A stretch of 8,824 nt of DNA from Pseudoselenomonas ruminantium (GCA_002373045.1 DFHU01000072.1:1-8824); one strand, 5' to 3'. Counted from the first letter of the stretch, positions 1 through 6,187 are shown. Notes: generated by a model not told the origin, from the letters alone. Made by a program: numbers and translations.

Positions 1-12
1 CCGCACAAATCG

Positions 13-360
13 TTAGCCTGGGGGCCATTGCATGGAGCGACCGCCTAAGAGATGGAAATGCAGATGTTTCACGGTCTGGCCGCCTTCGTCACCCGTATTG
101 GCAACCACGCGGAACCCAGATTCTGCTACGCCCAAATCGCGCGCAATCTGCGGAATCACATCAACCAGAATATGCGCTGCCAATTCCTTGTCCTCAGCCT
201 TTAATGCGGCTACACTTTCCACGTGTTTTTTCGGAATCACGAGCACATGCACAGGGGCCTGCGGTTCCAAATCCTTAAACGCCAGCACCGTTTCGTCTTC
301 ATAGACTACCGTGGACGGAATTTCCTTGCCTGCAATCTTGCAAAAAATACAATCTGCCAT
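13..360 (-). CDS. hinT: HIT-family (HinT-like) purine nucleotide hydrolase
   Basis: The 115-residue product begins MADCIFCKI and ends near a histidine triad, H99-L-H101-F-H103-L-L, which matches the HxHxHxx signature of HIT proteins. By family knowledge the middle histidine is the nucleophile that hydrolyses the phosphoramidate bond of AMP-lysine or AMP-NH2 type substrates in the cytoplasm. The N-terminal CxxC (C4, C7) is common in bacterial members. The length fits the HinT branch (about 110-120 residues), so the gene is complete. The reading frame extends upstream to 378, but those codons are the Shine-Dalgarno itself (AAGGAGG), so translation must start at one of two adjacent ATGs (363 or 360). 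I chose 360, which gives the usual MADCIFC start and 8-base spacing. It is transcribed divergently from the XRE operon. Only 12 bases lie downstream, so its terminator or operon partner cannot be seen. The in vivo substrate is not known from sequence. Confidence 0.93.
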   Translation of the reverse strand: MADCIFCKIAGKEIPSTVVYEDETVLAFKDLEPQAPVHVLVIPKKHVESVAALKAEDKELAAHILVDVIPQIARDLGVAESGFRVVANTGDEGGQTVKHLHFHLLGGRSMQWPPG

Positions 361-447
361 CATTAACACCTCCTTCACAATCGCATATTAGATATAATTC
401 GCCATAAACAGAAAAATCCCTGCCATCCTGTAAAAAATATTTTCTGC

Positions 448-476
448 TTGCTTTCTTCGTTTTACTGTGTTACACT
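448..476 (+). promoter_or_regulatory. Predicted promoter of the XRE-ImmA operon
   Basis: The -10 candidate TACACT (471-476) is preceded by TGT (468-470), the extended -10 signature. TTGCTT (448-453) lies 17 bases upstream as a weak -35. Transcription would begin near 483, about 40 bases before the XRE start codon. The -10 is embedded in a repeat that could be an operator (465-497). The call rests on motif matching only. Confidence 0.45.
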
Positions 477-497
477 TTGAGTAATTCAGTTACACAG
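465..497 (+). promoter_or_regulatory. Possible operator: paired GTTACAC repeats over the promoter
   Basis: The heptamer GTTACAC occurs at 469-475 and 489-495, exactly 20 bases apart, about two helical turns. The outer ends also form an inverted repeat: CTGTGT at 465-470 against ACACAG at 492-497. The first copy overlaps the predicted -10 and the second covers the start of the transcript. This is the placement expected for an autorepressor site, and the next gene encodes an XRE repressor. Binding is inferred, not shown. Confidence 0.4.
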
Positions 498-522
498 ATA
501 TCACAAAAGGAGTTTGAGCACT

Positions 523-924
523 ATGAACTTCGCCGAAAAATTGCGCCAGCTGCGCAATCAGAAAGGATTAAGCCAGGAGGCCGCAGCCAAAGCCATTGGC
601 GTCACCCGCCGTACCTATGTTTCCTACGAGCGTGATGGGCGCTATCCCAAAACCAGAGAGCGTTATGCTAAGCTGGCTGAGCTGTTTGGTGTAGACACCA
701 ACTACCTCTACACCGAAAACGAAGACTTTTTGAGTCAGGCTAGAGAAAAGTACGGCCGCACAGGCATGAAACAGGCCACCATGCTGGTCAATGAATTATC
801 CGGCCTCTTTGCAGGAGGCGAGCTCAGCGAAGAAGACCGCGATGCCGTGATGCAATCTCTGCAGGAAGCTTACTGGCTGGCAAAAAAGGAAAACCGGAAG
901 TACCGAAAAAAATCTAAGGAGTGA
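523..924 (+). CDS. XRE (Cro/C1-type) HTH transcriptional regulator
   Basis: This 133-residue protein has an N-terminal helix-turn-helix at about residues 4-60. The stretch LRQLRNQKGLSQEAAAKAIG followed by VTRRTYVSYERDGRYP is typical of Cro/C1 repressors, with the recognition helix around residues 27-38. Residues 65-133 are a charged helical region with a lysine-rich tail (KKENRKYRKKSKE), of no family I recognise, probably for dimerisation or protease recognition. The frame is open from a TTG at 514, but AAAGGAG ends at 512, one base before it. The ATG at 523 has 10-base spacing and gives the usual short lead into helix 1. The gene is followed after 4 bases by an ImmA/IrrE-type peptidase, and its own stop overlaps the end of that gene's Shine-Dalgarno region, so the two are co-transcribed and probably made together. 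By analogy with ImmR/ImmA and DdrO/IrrE pairs, it may be the protease substrate. The genes it controls are unknown; paired GTTACAC repeats suggest autoregulation. Confidence 0.9.
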   Translation: MNFAEKLRQLRNQKGLSQEAAAKAIGVTRRTYVSYERDGRYPKTRERYAKLAELFGVDTNYLYTENEDFLSQAREKYGRTGMKQATMLVNELSGLFAGGELSEEDRDAVMQSLQEAYWLAKKENRKYRKKSKE

Positions 925-928
925 TTCC

Positions 929-1450
929 ATGGATTCAGAACAGTGCCATAAACGTGCCCGGGAAATCATCCGGCAGGTTGGCCGCCGGGATATGCGACAG
1001 GTAGCCAAGGAACTCAACATCAAGGTTCTTTATAATGAAAACTTCTCAAAACTTTTGGGTATGTACTTCTGCCAATGGCGACACCGCTTTATTTTCCTCA
1101 ACACCAATTTGGATGATATTTGGCAGAACATGGTTCTGGCGCACGAAATCGGCCATGACCAACTGCACCGTGACATTGCCAAACATCAGCAGATGCACGA
1201 ATTTGAACTTTTCCGCCTGAACAGCCGCACCGAATACGAAGCCAACGCCTTTGCCGCCCACCTGCTGATGGATACGGATGCGGTTTACGCCGAACTAAAG
1301 GAAGGCTGTGATGAGTTCACACTCGCCCAGAAGATGAACTGCAACATCAATCTGACCTTGATAAAATTGCAGGAAATGGCCAAGCTCGGCTACGATATCC
1401 GTCCTAGCGACAGTGTTGACAGCCAGTTTCTCAAAAAAATTCGCGTATGA
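929..1450 (+). CDS. ImmA/IrrE-family zinc metallopeptidase (COG2856 type)
   Basis: This 173-residue cytoplasmic protein carries the gluzincin core H72-E73-I-G-H76 within AHEIGHDQLH. E104, in the helix TEYEANAFAAHLLM, fits the third zinc ligand of ImmA/IrrE proteins. Residues 1-30 form a short helical region and 130-155 a terminal helical part. There is no signal peptide or membrane segment. Known relatives cleave or inactivate a partner XRE repressor: ImmA on ImmR of the Bacillus element ICEBs1, and IrrE/PprI on DdrO in Deinococcus. The preceding gene is just such a repressor, so removal of that repressor on stress is the likely role, though this is an inference. TAAGGAG at 915-921 lies 7 bases before the ATG. 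In mobile elements the pair usually sits beside an integrase. None is seen here, and the flanking genes (HIT, beta-glucoside operon) look chromosomal. Confidence 0.88.
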   Translation: MDSEQCHKRAREIIRQVGRRDMRQVAKELNIKVLYNENFSKLLGMYFCQWRHRFIFLNTNLDDIWQNMVLAHEIGHDQLHRDIAKHQQMHEFELFRLNSRTEYEANAFAAHLLMDTDAVYAELKEGCDEFTLAQKMNCNINLTLIKLQEMAKLGYDIRPSDSVDSQFLKKIRV

Positions 1451-1483
1451 TTTTTCCCCATATCATTTTACGGAGGTATCACT

Positions 1484-1687
1484 ATGACTAACGCAATCAT
1501 CCATTACGAAGTAATTATGAACATTGTCCTGATTGTTTTGGTGGTCTGCCTTGCCACCTACACCATCGCCCAGGACATGCGCCTGCGGAAATACAAAATG
1601 CTGCTTGCCGATAAACAGTCCAGCAGCACGCACGAAACTAATCCGCAAGGAAAGCCTGCCATCCTGCACAGTCGATTGGCGGCGTAA
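1484..1687 (+). CDS. Small single-pass membrane protein, third gene of the XRE-ImmA operon
   Basis: The 67-residue product has one hydrophobic segment at about residues 9-30 (VIMNIVLIVLVVCLATYTIA), followed at once by a basic patch (RLRKYK, about 33-38). The positive-inside rule therefore puts the polar C-terminal tail of about 30 residues in the cytoplasm. A clear Shine-Dalgarno GGAGGT (1472-1477) lies 6 bases before the ATG. That makes this a real gene despite its size and favours it over the in-frame ATG at 1517, which has no good site. It lies 33 bases after the peptidase stop and is followed by a terminator, so it is the last gene of the operon. I recognise no family. A membrane partner tethering or sensing for the repressor/protease pair is possible but unproven. 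Confidence 0.7.
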   Translation: MTNAIIHYEVIMNIVLIVLVVCLATYTIAQDMRLRKYKMLLADKQSSSTHETNPQGKPAILHSRLAA

Positions 1688-1714
1688 ACCTTGCAGTTAA
1701 TTCCCTACACGACT

Positions 1715-1771
1715 CAGGAGCTATGTGAAGTTGGATTATTTTCCACGCACATAGCTCCTGTTTTACGTTTT
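1715..1771 (+). terminator. Rho-independent terminator of the XRE-ImmA operon
   Basis: Thirteen bases at 1715-1727 (CAGGAGCTATGTG) pair perfectly with 1748-1760 (CACATAGCTCCTG) across a 20-base loop that has its own short TGGA/TCCA stem. The T-rich tract TTTTACGTTTT follows at 1761-1771. On the minus strand the same hairpin has no U tract after it, so it is a weak candidate at best for ending the convergent glucosidase transcript. Confidence 0.85.
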
Positions 1772-1774
1772 AGG

Positions 1775-3178
1775 TTATTTCAGTTTCTCCCCATTGCTGG
1801 CAATGATGTCCTTATACCAATAGAAGGACTTTTTGCGATGGCGTTCGAGCGTACCCGTGCCATCATCGTTGCGGTCTACATAGATGAAACCGTAGCGCTT
1901 GGCCAGTTCTGCGGTCGAAGCGCTGACAAGGTCAATGCAGCCCCAGGTGGTATAGCCCATCACGGGTACGCCGTCCTCGATGGCTTCTGCCACCTGCTTT
2001 AAGTGGTCATTGAGGTAGGCAATGCGGTAATCATCATTGACCGTCTTACCGCCTTTGCCATCATCTACGAGTACATCCTTGGCACCTAAGCCGTTCTCCA
2101 CGATAAAGAGCGGTTTCTGCCAGCGGTTATAGAAGCGGTTGAGCACATAGCGGATGCCTTGCGGGTCAATCTGCCAACCCCATTCGGATTCTTTGAGGTA
2201 GGGATTCTTGATGCCCTGAATGATATTGCCGCTGCCTTCTTCCTTCCTGTCCGCCGACTCACAAATGCTGACATAATAGCTGAAGGATACGAAATCCACC
2301 GTATGCTCTTTTAAGAGCGCCAGTTCCTCCGGCGTGGTCTTGATTTCAATGCCGTTTTCGCGGAAGTAGCGTTTCATATAGCCAGGATAAACGCCGCGCA
2401 CATGCATATCGCCAAAGAAGTCATTGAGATTGTTGGCCTGCATAGTGGCAATCACATCATCGGGGTTCGGTGTCAGCGGATAGGTCGGCATGGACAGAAC
2501 CATACAGCCGATTTTGGCATCCGGGTCAATCTCATGGCCGATTTTTGTAGCCAGCGCCGAAGCCACGAGTTCATGGTGGCAGGCCTGATAAAGGTCAGAC
2601 TTACTCAGTTCAGCAAGCGGAGTCATAATGCCGCCGCTCATGAGTGGTGCGTGCAGCACCGAGTTGATTTCATTGAAGGTCAGCCAGTATTTGACCTTGC
2701 CCTTGTAGCGGTTAAAGAGCACCCGCACATATTTTTCATAGAAACCAATGAGGTCATGGTTGACCCAGCCGTTGTATTTTTTTGCCAGATTGAGCGGCGT
2801 TTCATAGTGGGAAATCGTCACCAGCGGTTCAATGCCGTATTTATGACATTCGTCAAATAAATCGTCATAGAACTGCAAGCCCTTTTCATTCGGCTCGGCA
2901 TCATCGCCGTTAGGGAAAATCCGGCTCCAGGCAATGGAGGTGCGGAACACCTTGAAGCCCATTTCGGCAAAGAGTTTGATATCCTCTTTGTAGCGGTGGT
3001 AGAAGTCAATCGCGACCAGCTTCATATTGTCTTCTGTCGGCTCTGCCGTGGGCGCACCTTTGAGGCCGCGGGGCATGATATCCTGAATATCGAGTCCCTT
3101 GCCGTCCTCGTTGTAGGCACCTTCACACTGATTGGCGGCTACTGCGCCGCCCCATAAAAATTCCTTGGGAAATGTCAT
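1775..3178 (-). CDS. 6-phospho-beta-glucosidase, glycoside hydrolase family 1
   Basis: This 467-residue cytoplasmic TIM-barrel enzyme hydrolyses phosphorylated beta-glucosides (such as cellobiose-6-P, salicin-6-P or arbutin-6-P) to glucose-6-phosphate plus glucose or aglycone. The GH1 N-terminal signature FLWGGAVAANQCEGAY is at residues 7-22. The acid/base is E170 in TFNE and the nucleophile E361 in IVENG. S421, K427 and Y429 in SASTAELAKRYGF match the S-x5-K-x-Y set that binds the 6-phosphate in phospho-glucosidases, which separates this enzyme from plain beta-glucosidases. The C-terminal KKSFYWYKDIIASNGE is typical of the BglA/AscB/BglB group. I cannot choose between those symbols from sequence alone. 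The gene lies 12 bases after the PTS permease, and its Shine-Dalgarno AAGGAG (3188-3193) overlaps the permease stop codon, so translation is probably coupled. Full length, no damage seen. Confidence 0.96.
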   Translation of the reverse strand: MTFPKEFLWGGAVAANQCEGAYNEDGKGLDIQDIMPRGLKGAPTAEPTEDNMKLVAIDFYHRYKEDIKLFAEMGFKVFRTSIAWSRIFPNGDDAEPNEKGLQFYDDLFDECHKYGIEPLVTISHYETPLNLAKKYNGWVNHDLIGFYEKYVRVLFNRYKGKVKYWLTFNEINSVLHAPLMSGGIMTPLAELSKSDLYQACHHELVASALATKIGHEIDPDAKIGCMVLSMPTYPLTPNPDDVIATMQANNLNDFFGDMHVRGVYPGYMKRYFRENGIEIKTTPEELALLKEHTVDFVSFSYYVSICESADRKEEGSGNIIQGIKNPYLKESEWGWQIDPQGIRYVLNRFYNRWQKPLFIVENGLGAKDVLVDDGKGGKTVNDDYRIAYLNDHLKQVAEAIEDGVPVMGYTTWGCIDLVSASTAELAKRYGFIYVDRNDDGTGTLERHRKKSFYWYKDIIASNGEKLK

Positions 3179-3190
3179 ATCAAAGTCTCC

Positions 3191-5101
3191 TTATGCAATA
3201 ACCGTTAACAGATTTGCTTCTTCGGCTACATTTTTTTCGTCCGTCATCACCACATCCATATACTGGGCATGGTTCGTGACAATCACCGGCGTAATGGTCG
3301 GATAACCTTCGGCGGCGATTTTATCCTTGTCAAATTCAATCAGGGTCTGTCCGGCCTTTACATGGTCGCCCTGTTTGACTTTCGTGGTGAAATATTTGCC
3401 TTCGAGTTTTACCGTGTCCATGCCGATATGGATTAAGAGCTCTGCGCCCTTATCCGTAACAAGGCCAATGGCGTGGCCCGTGGGGAAAAGCGTCATCACC
3501 GTGCAGTCAGCCGGAGCCACCACCTTGCCGTCACTGGGTTCAATGGCTACGCCCTTGCCCAGTACGCCCATGGCGAAAGCTTCATCGGGCACATCGGCCA
3601 GCGGCACGATTTTGCCGGCCAGCGGTGCTTTGATGATTTCACGCTGTGCCGTGCCGTCATTTTTCTCGGCCACAACAGCCAGCTTTTCAGCAGGCTCGGC
3701 ATCCTTATACATCACTGCCGTTACGGCCAGACCAAAGACAAAGGAAACTGCCGAGGCAATCATGCCGCCGTACATACCGGCAAGGTCACCGGTTTTCGGG
3801 TCAATAAAGGTCGGATAACCGAAGATGCCCAAGCCGCCGAACATATAGAGATTGACGGACAGGAGCGCCATCAGGGCACCGCCGATAGCACCACCGATAC
3901 AGGAAATCACGAAATATTTTTTCCGCGGCAGCGTGATACCGTAGATACAGGGTTCCGTTACACCGAAGATACCGGAGATAAAGGCCGGCAGGGAAATGCT
4001 CTTGAGTTTCTTGTCATGGGTGCGCAGGAAGATACCGAGCACAACGCCAATCTGGGCAAAGGAGCAGCCAAAATACGTAACCACCAGAGGGTCATAACCA
4101 TATACCGTGATATTGTTGATCATAATGGGAATCAGGCCCCAGTGCAGGCCGAACATGACGAATACCTGCCAAAAAGCACCGATAAAGAGACCTGCCACAA
4201 CCGGGCTGACGTTGTAAATCGCCATCGCAGCTGCACCGACCAGCTGACCAGCCCAGGTTGCCACCGGCCCGATCACCATAAAGGTCAACGGAACGACAAT
4301 CAGCAGCGTGAAAAACGGCGTCAAAAAGCCTTTGAGCATCGTGGGCATAGCCTTGGCAATCTGCCGTTCCACCTTCGCACCGAACCATACCGCCACGACG
4401 ATAGGAATAACGCTGGAGGCGTAATTCATCAGGATAACCGGCAAACCGAGCAGTTCCATATGAATCGCTGACTGGAAAATTGTTCCTTCAAAGAGCGTAT
4501 AGAGGGTATCGCCTTTCATAATGGCCGAAACCGTAGGATAAACGAGCGCCGCACCAATCGCCATGCCCGTGAATTCATTCATCTTGAACTTGCGGGCGGC
4601 GGTAAGGCCAAGGAAAATCGGCAGGAAATAGAAGAACATATCCCCTAAGATATTGAGCATCTGCGCGGTGCCACTGTCCTTGGCTACCAGTCCTGTAGCC
4701 ATAAAGAGCGCCGTAAAACCCTTAATCATGCCGGTAGCCACGAGCACGCTGAGTACCGGCTGGAACACGCCGGAAATCAAATCGATAAATTTATCCAGCG
4801 GGCTGAGGTTCTTGTCCTCATCCTCCTCGCCTGCTTTGGGCGCATTGCCGGATATATTGCTGACCTCGAGCACCGTGTCATAAACATCGGCCACTTCATT
4901 GCCGATAACCACCTGATACTGGCCGCCGCTTTGGATGACCGTCACTACACCCTCACGGGCTTTCAGATAGTCGGTATCGGCCTTGGATTCATCTTTCAAC
5001 TTGAACCGCAGCCGCGTGATGCAATGGGCAAGGCTGATGACGTTTTCCTCGCCGCCCACATGCCGGACAATGTCCTTTGCCAGCTCTTCATACTTCTTCA
5101 T
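3191..5101 (-). CDS. bglF: Beta-glucoside PTS permease EIIBCA
   Basis: This 636-residue inner-membrane permease imports and phosphorylates beta-glucosides. Domains run in the BglF/BglP order. EIIB is at about 1-80, with the phosphorylated C27 in AHCITRLRFKL. EIIC is at about 100-465, with many membrane spans and the motif GVTEPCIYGITLPRKK at 380-395. EIIA (glucose type) is at about 485-620, with H543 in PTGHAIGL and the phosphorylated H558 in LLIHIGMDTV. All three phosphotransfer sites are intact, so only EI and HPr are needed from elsewhere. The frame is open to 5236, but that extension translates the leader RNA. GGAGGG (5109-5114) is followed by adjacent ATGs at 5104 and 5101; I chose 5101 (MKKYEELAKDIV, 8-base spacing from GGAGG). 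It is the first gene of an operon with a GH1 phospho-glucosidase. Control is by a leader with two RAT elements. The domain order and the leader argue for beta-glucosides over sucrose or trehalose; exact specificity is unknown. Confidence 0.96.
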   Translation of the reverse strand: MKKYEELAKDIVRHVGGEENVISLAHCITRLRFKLKDESKADTDYLKAREGVVTVIQSGGQYQVVIGNEVADVYDTVLEVSNISGNAPKAGEEDEDKNLSPLDKFIDLISGVFQPVLSVLVATGMIKGFTALFMATGLVAKDSGTAQMLNILGDMFFYFLPIFLGLTAARKFKMNEFTGMAIGAALVYPTVSAIMKGDTLYTLFEGTIFQSAIHMELLGLPVILMNYASSVIPIVVAVWFGAKVERQIAKAMPTMLKGFLTPFFTLLIVVPLTFMVIGPVATWAGQLVGAAAMAIYNVSPVVAGLFIGAFWQVFVMFGLHWGLIPIMINNITVYGYDPLVVTYFGCSFAQIGVVLGIFLRTHDKKLKSISLPAFISGIFGVTEPCIYGITLPRKKYFVISCIGGAIGGALMALLSVNLYMFGGLGIFGYPTFIDPKTGDLAGMYGGMIASAVSFVFGLAVTAVMYKDAEPAEKLAVVAEKNDGTAQREIIKAPLAGKIVPLADVPDEAFAMGVLGKGVAIEPSDGKVVAPADCTVMTLFPTGHAIGLVTDKGAELLIHIGMDTVKLEGKYFTTKVKQGDHVKAGQTLIEFDKDKIAAEGYPTITPVIVTNHAQYMDVVMTDEKNVAEEANLLTVIA

Positions 5102-5104
5102 CAT

Positions 5105-5138
5105 AAATCCCTCCAAAATTAAATAACTTTGAAGGTTT
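5105..5138 (-). promoter_or_regulatory. Potential Shine-Dalgarno-sequestering stem overlapping RAT2
   Basis: On the minus strand AAACCUUC (5138-5131), the end of RAT2, can pair with GGAGGGAUUU (5114-5105), which holds the ribosome binding site of the permease gene. The pairing gives eight base pairs, one of them G-U, with one bulged A. Alternatively CCAAA (5140-5136) pairs with UUUGG (5117-5113). Both pairings use bases the RAT hairpin would need, so they are mutually exclusive with RAT2. This was folded by eye without energies. Confidence 0.35.
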
Positions 5139-5160
5139 GGCCAACTGAATGTAACCATCC
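5133..5160 (-). promoter_or_regulatory. RAT2: second ribonucleic antiterminator element
   Basis: Read on the minus strand this 28-base element starts GGATGGTTAC and ends GGCCAAACCT. This is the two-sided signature of RAT sites bound by BglG/LicT-family antiterminators (compare GGATTGTTAC...GGCAAAACCT in E. coli bgl and B. subtilis bglP, from memory). It is identical to RAT1 except in the apical eight bases, where the upper stem is weaker (A-U, C-G and a U-U mismatch). No G+C-rich hairpin with a U tract follows it. Instead its 3' end abuts the permease ribosome binding site. Confidence 0.8.
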
Positions 5161-5169
5161 TAAACATAC

Positions 5170-5224
5170 AAAAAAAGCGTGGATTAACCAAGAGGCATAC
5201 TTCGCCTGCAAGGTTTGGCCGCAC
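5170..5224 (-). terminator. Leader terminator overlapping RAT1
   Basis: On the minus strand, seven U residues (5176-5170) follow an imperfect stem. Its left arm includes the 3' half of RAT1. AACC (5215-5212) pairs with GGUU (5189-5186), AGGC (5207-5204) with GCCU (5197-5194), and the base GUGCGG pairs with CCACGC, with one G-U and one mismatch. The stem and RAT1 share bases, so only one can form. This is the terminator/antiterminator switch of bgl-type operons: without active antiterminator protein, transcription stops before the permease gene. Confidence 0.75.
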
Positions 5225-5238
5225 TTGCGTAACCATCC
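5211..5238 (-). promoter_or_regulatory. RAT1: ribonucleic antiterminator element for a BglG/LicT-type protein
   Basis: This 28-base element reads GGATGGTTACGC, a four-base loop AAGT, then GCGGCCAAACCT on the minus strand. The CGC/GCG upper stem and the asymmetric lower internal loops match the RAT hairpin of LicT and BglG targets. It begins about 10 bases after the predicted transcription start and overlaps the left arm of the following terminator. The cognate antiterminator (two PRD domains, normally phosphorylated by the PTS) is not encoded in this window, so it must act in trans. Confidence 0.85.
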
Positions 5239-5255
5239 CGCTTCTTATAAGATAA

Positions 5256-5284
5256 ATGATAACAAATCAATACGGAATTGTCAA
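5256..5284 (-). promoter_or_regulatory. Promoter of the beta-glucoside operon
   Basis: A perfect -35 TTGACA (5284-5279) is separated by 17 bases from the -10 TATCAT (5261-5256). Transcription should start near 5249, some 10 bases before RAT1. Such a near-consensus promoter is expected where control lies in the leader rather than at initiation. I saw no clear cre site for CcpA, but the search was by eye. Confidence 0.8.
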
Positions 5285-5315
5285 TAACAAAATTCGCTAA
5301 TTCCTTTCTTACTAA

Positions 5316-5346
5316 TTTACCATCATCGATAAATTTATGGTATAAT
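5316..5346 (+). promoter_or_regulatory. Promoter of the DUF3791-DUF3990 cassette
   Basis: A perfect -10 TATAAT (5341-5346) carries an extended TGG (5338-5340). A weak -35, TTTACC or TTACCA, lies 18-19 bases upstream (from 5316). The transcript would start near 5353, only about 15 bases before the first start codon, so the leader is little more than the ribosome binding site. It diverges from the beta-glucoside promoter, with about 30 bases between the two -35 regions. Confidence 0.7.
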
Positions 5347-5367
5347 CGGTTTAGGGAGGCGATGATA

Positions 5368-5634
5368 ATGTGCAATTTTAACGAGTGCATTAATGATAAT
5401 AAACAGTCCATCCAAAAGGAACGCCTCTTTATGAGTGTCCGACTCTTCCGTTTGGCGATAGAACGTTGGAATTTGAGCCGACAGGAATGCGCCTTCCTAT
5501 TCAGGAAATATGATATATTTGGCTATATAGCTGATGCCTATGAGGAATTCCACGAGCAGGGTGATGAAGCCAACATAGAGGATATTGAGGCATACTTGAC
5601 TGCAAAAGGGGCTATTGTAGATGATGCTAAATGA
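5368..5634 (+). CDS. DUF3791-like small protein, putative partner of the DUF3990 protein
   Basis: This 88-residue acidic, helical protein has a core of MSVRLFRLAIERWNLSRQEC and FLFRKYDIFGYIADAYEEFH, then DEANIEDIEAYL. That pattern is typical of DUF3791 proteins as I recall them: an alpha-helical domain ending in a "DI..yL" stretch. There is no signal peptide or membrane segment. The ATG at 5362 is only 2 bases from GGAGG (5355-5359), while the ATG at 5368 has 8-base spacing, so I start there. The 3' end overlaps the next gene by 14 bases, indicating translational coupling. DUF3791 genes commonly sit beside DUF3990 genes in Firmicutes, as here. A role as antitoxin or binding partner is inferred from position and size; nothing in the sequence shows it. 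Confidence 0.8.
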   Translation: MCNFNECINDNKQSIQKERLFMSVRLFRLAIERWNLSRQECAFLFRKYDIFGYIADAYEEFHEQGDEANIEDIEAYLTAKGAIVDDAK

Positions 5635-6187
5635 CAAAACAACACTATATCATGGAAGTTACGTAGTGGTCGATAAACCAGACTTAGCCATGTGTCGCCC
5701 ACACAAAGATTTTGGCCAAGGTTTTTACCTTACCACCAGTCATGAGCAGGCTGTACGTTTTGCTAGAACATCTGTGCGCAAAGCCATCCGCAGAGGCGAA
5801 CTTCCTACGGATACGCGCTCAGGGTATGTTTCGTCCTTTGAATTTTTTAAATCAGGTAATCTTACCATACACGAATTTGCCACTACTGACGCAAGTTGGC
5901 TTCACTGCGTCGTCGCTCATAGAAAATCTGGACATTTTGTTCGTGAATTAGAATCTTGGCGAGATTTTGACATCCTAGTTGGCAAAATAGCTAATGATAA
6001 CACTAACTTGGTTTTGACAGTTTTTATGAATGGCGGTTATGGTACTATAGAAAGCAGCAAGGCCACCGAAACCGCATTAGGCTTTTTGCTTCCTGACCGC
6101 TTGCAGGATCAGATATGTTTTAGAACTGAAGCGGCATTAAGAGCGTTGGAATACAAGGGGTATGAGGAAATATTATGTCAGAATTAA
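5621..6187 (+). CDS. DUF3990-like protein with ADP-ribosyltransferase (H-Y-Q) fold signature
   Basis: The 188-residue protein opens with TLYHGSYVVVDKPDL and KDFGQGFYLTTSHEQAVRFA. This places H11 and Y36 as in H-Y-E/Q type ADP-ribosyltransferases (PARP, Tpt1 and related ART toxins), where H and Y hold the NAD nicotinamide ribose. A late DQICFRTEAALRAL offers Q164 as the third-strand residue. The central FDILVGKIANDNTNLVL is, from memory, characteristic of DUF3990. The likely activity is NAD-dependent modification of a protein or nucleic acid, but the target is unknown and catalysis may be lost, since the third residue is Q rather than E. There is no signal peptide, so it should act in the cytoplasm unless exported by other means. 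ATGs at 5621 and 5624 are both possible; AAGGGG (5606-5611) favours 5621. It overlaps its neighbours on both sides (14 and 13 bases). The region is visibly more A+T-rich than the flanking operons. Confidence 0.82.
   Translation: MMLNDKTTLYHGSYVVVDKPDLAMCRPHKDFGQGFYLTTSHEQAVRFARTSVRKAIRRGELPTDTRSGYVSSFEFFKSGNLTIHEFATTDASWLHCVVAHRKSGHFVRELESWRDFDILVGKIANDNTNLVLTVFMNGGYGTIESSKATETALGFLLPDRLQDQICFRTEAALRALEYKGYEEILCQN

Noticed and set aside
514..522. TTG start for the XRE regulator
   Set aside because: It is one base from the Shine-Dalgarno sequence. The ATG at 523 has workable spacing and a normal family start.
1715..1760. Hairpin as a terminator of the glucosidase gene on the minus strand
   Set aside because: After the stem the minus strand reads AGTCGTGTAGGG, with no U run. 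The T tract lies only on the plus-strand side.
3473..4471. Long open frame of 332 codons on the plus strand, antisense to the PTS gene
   Set aside because: It lies wholly opposite a clear EIIBCA coding region. The translation is rich in His, Gln and Arg without any domain or membrane pattern, and it has no ribosome binding site. It is a codon-bias shadow.
5102..5236. N-terminal extension of the PTS permease by 45 residues
   Set aside because: These codons run through RAT2, the leader terminator and most of RAT1. The true start has a strong GGAGGG site and matches the family N-terminus.
5133..5238. Two near-identical 28-base repeats as a CRISPR or transposon end
   Set aside because: Only two copies occur, in a leader just after a promoter, and they match the RAT consensus at both conserved halves.
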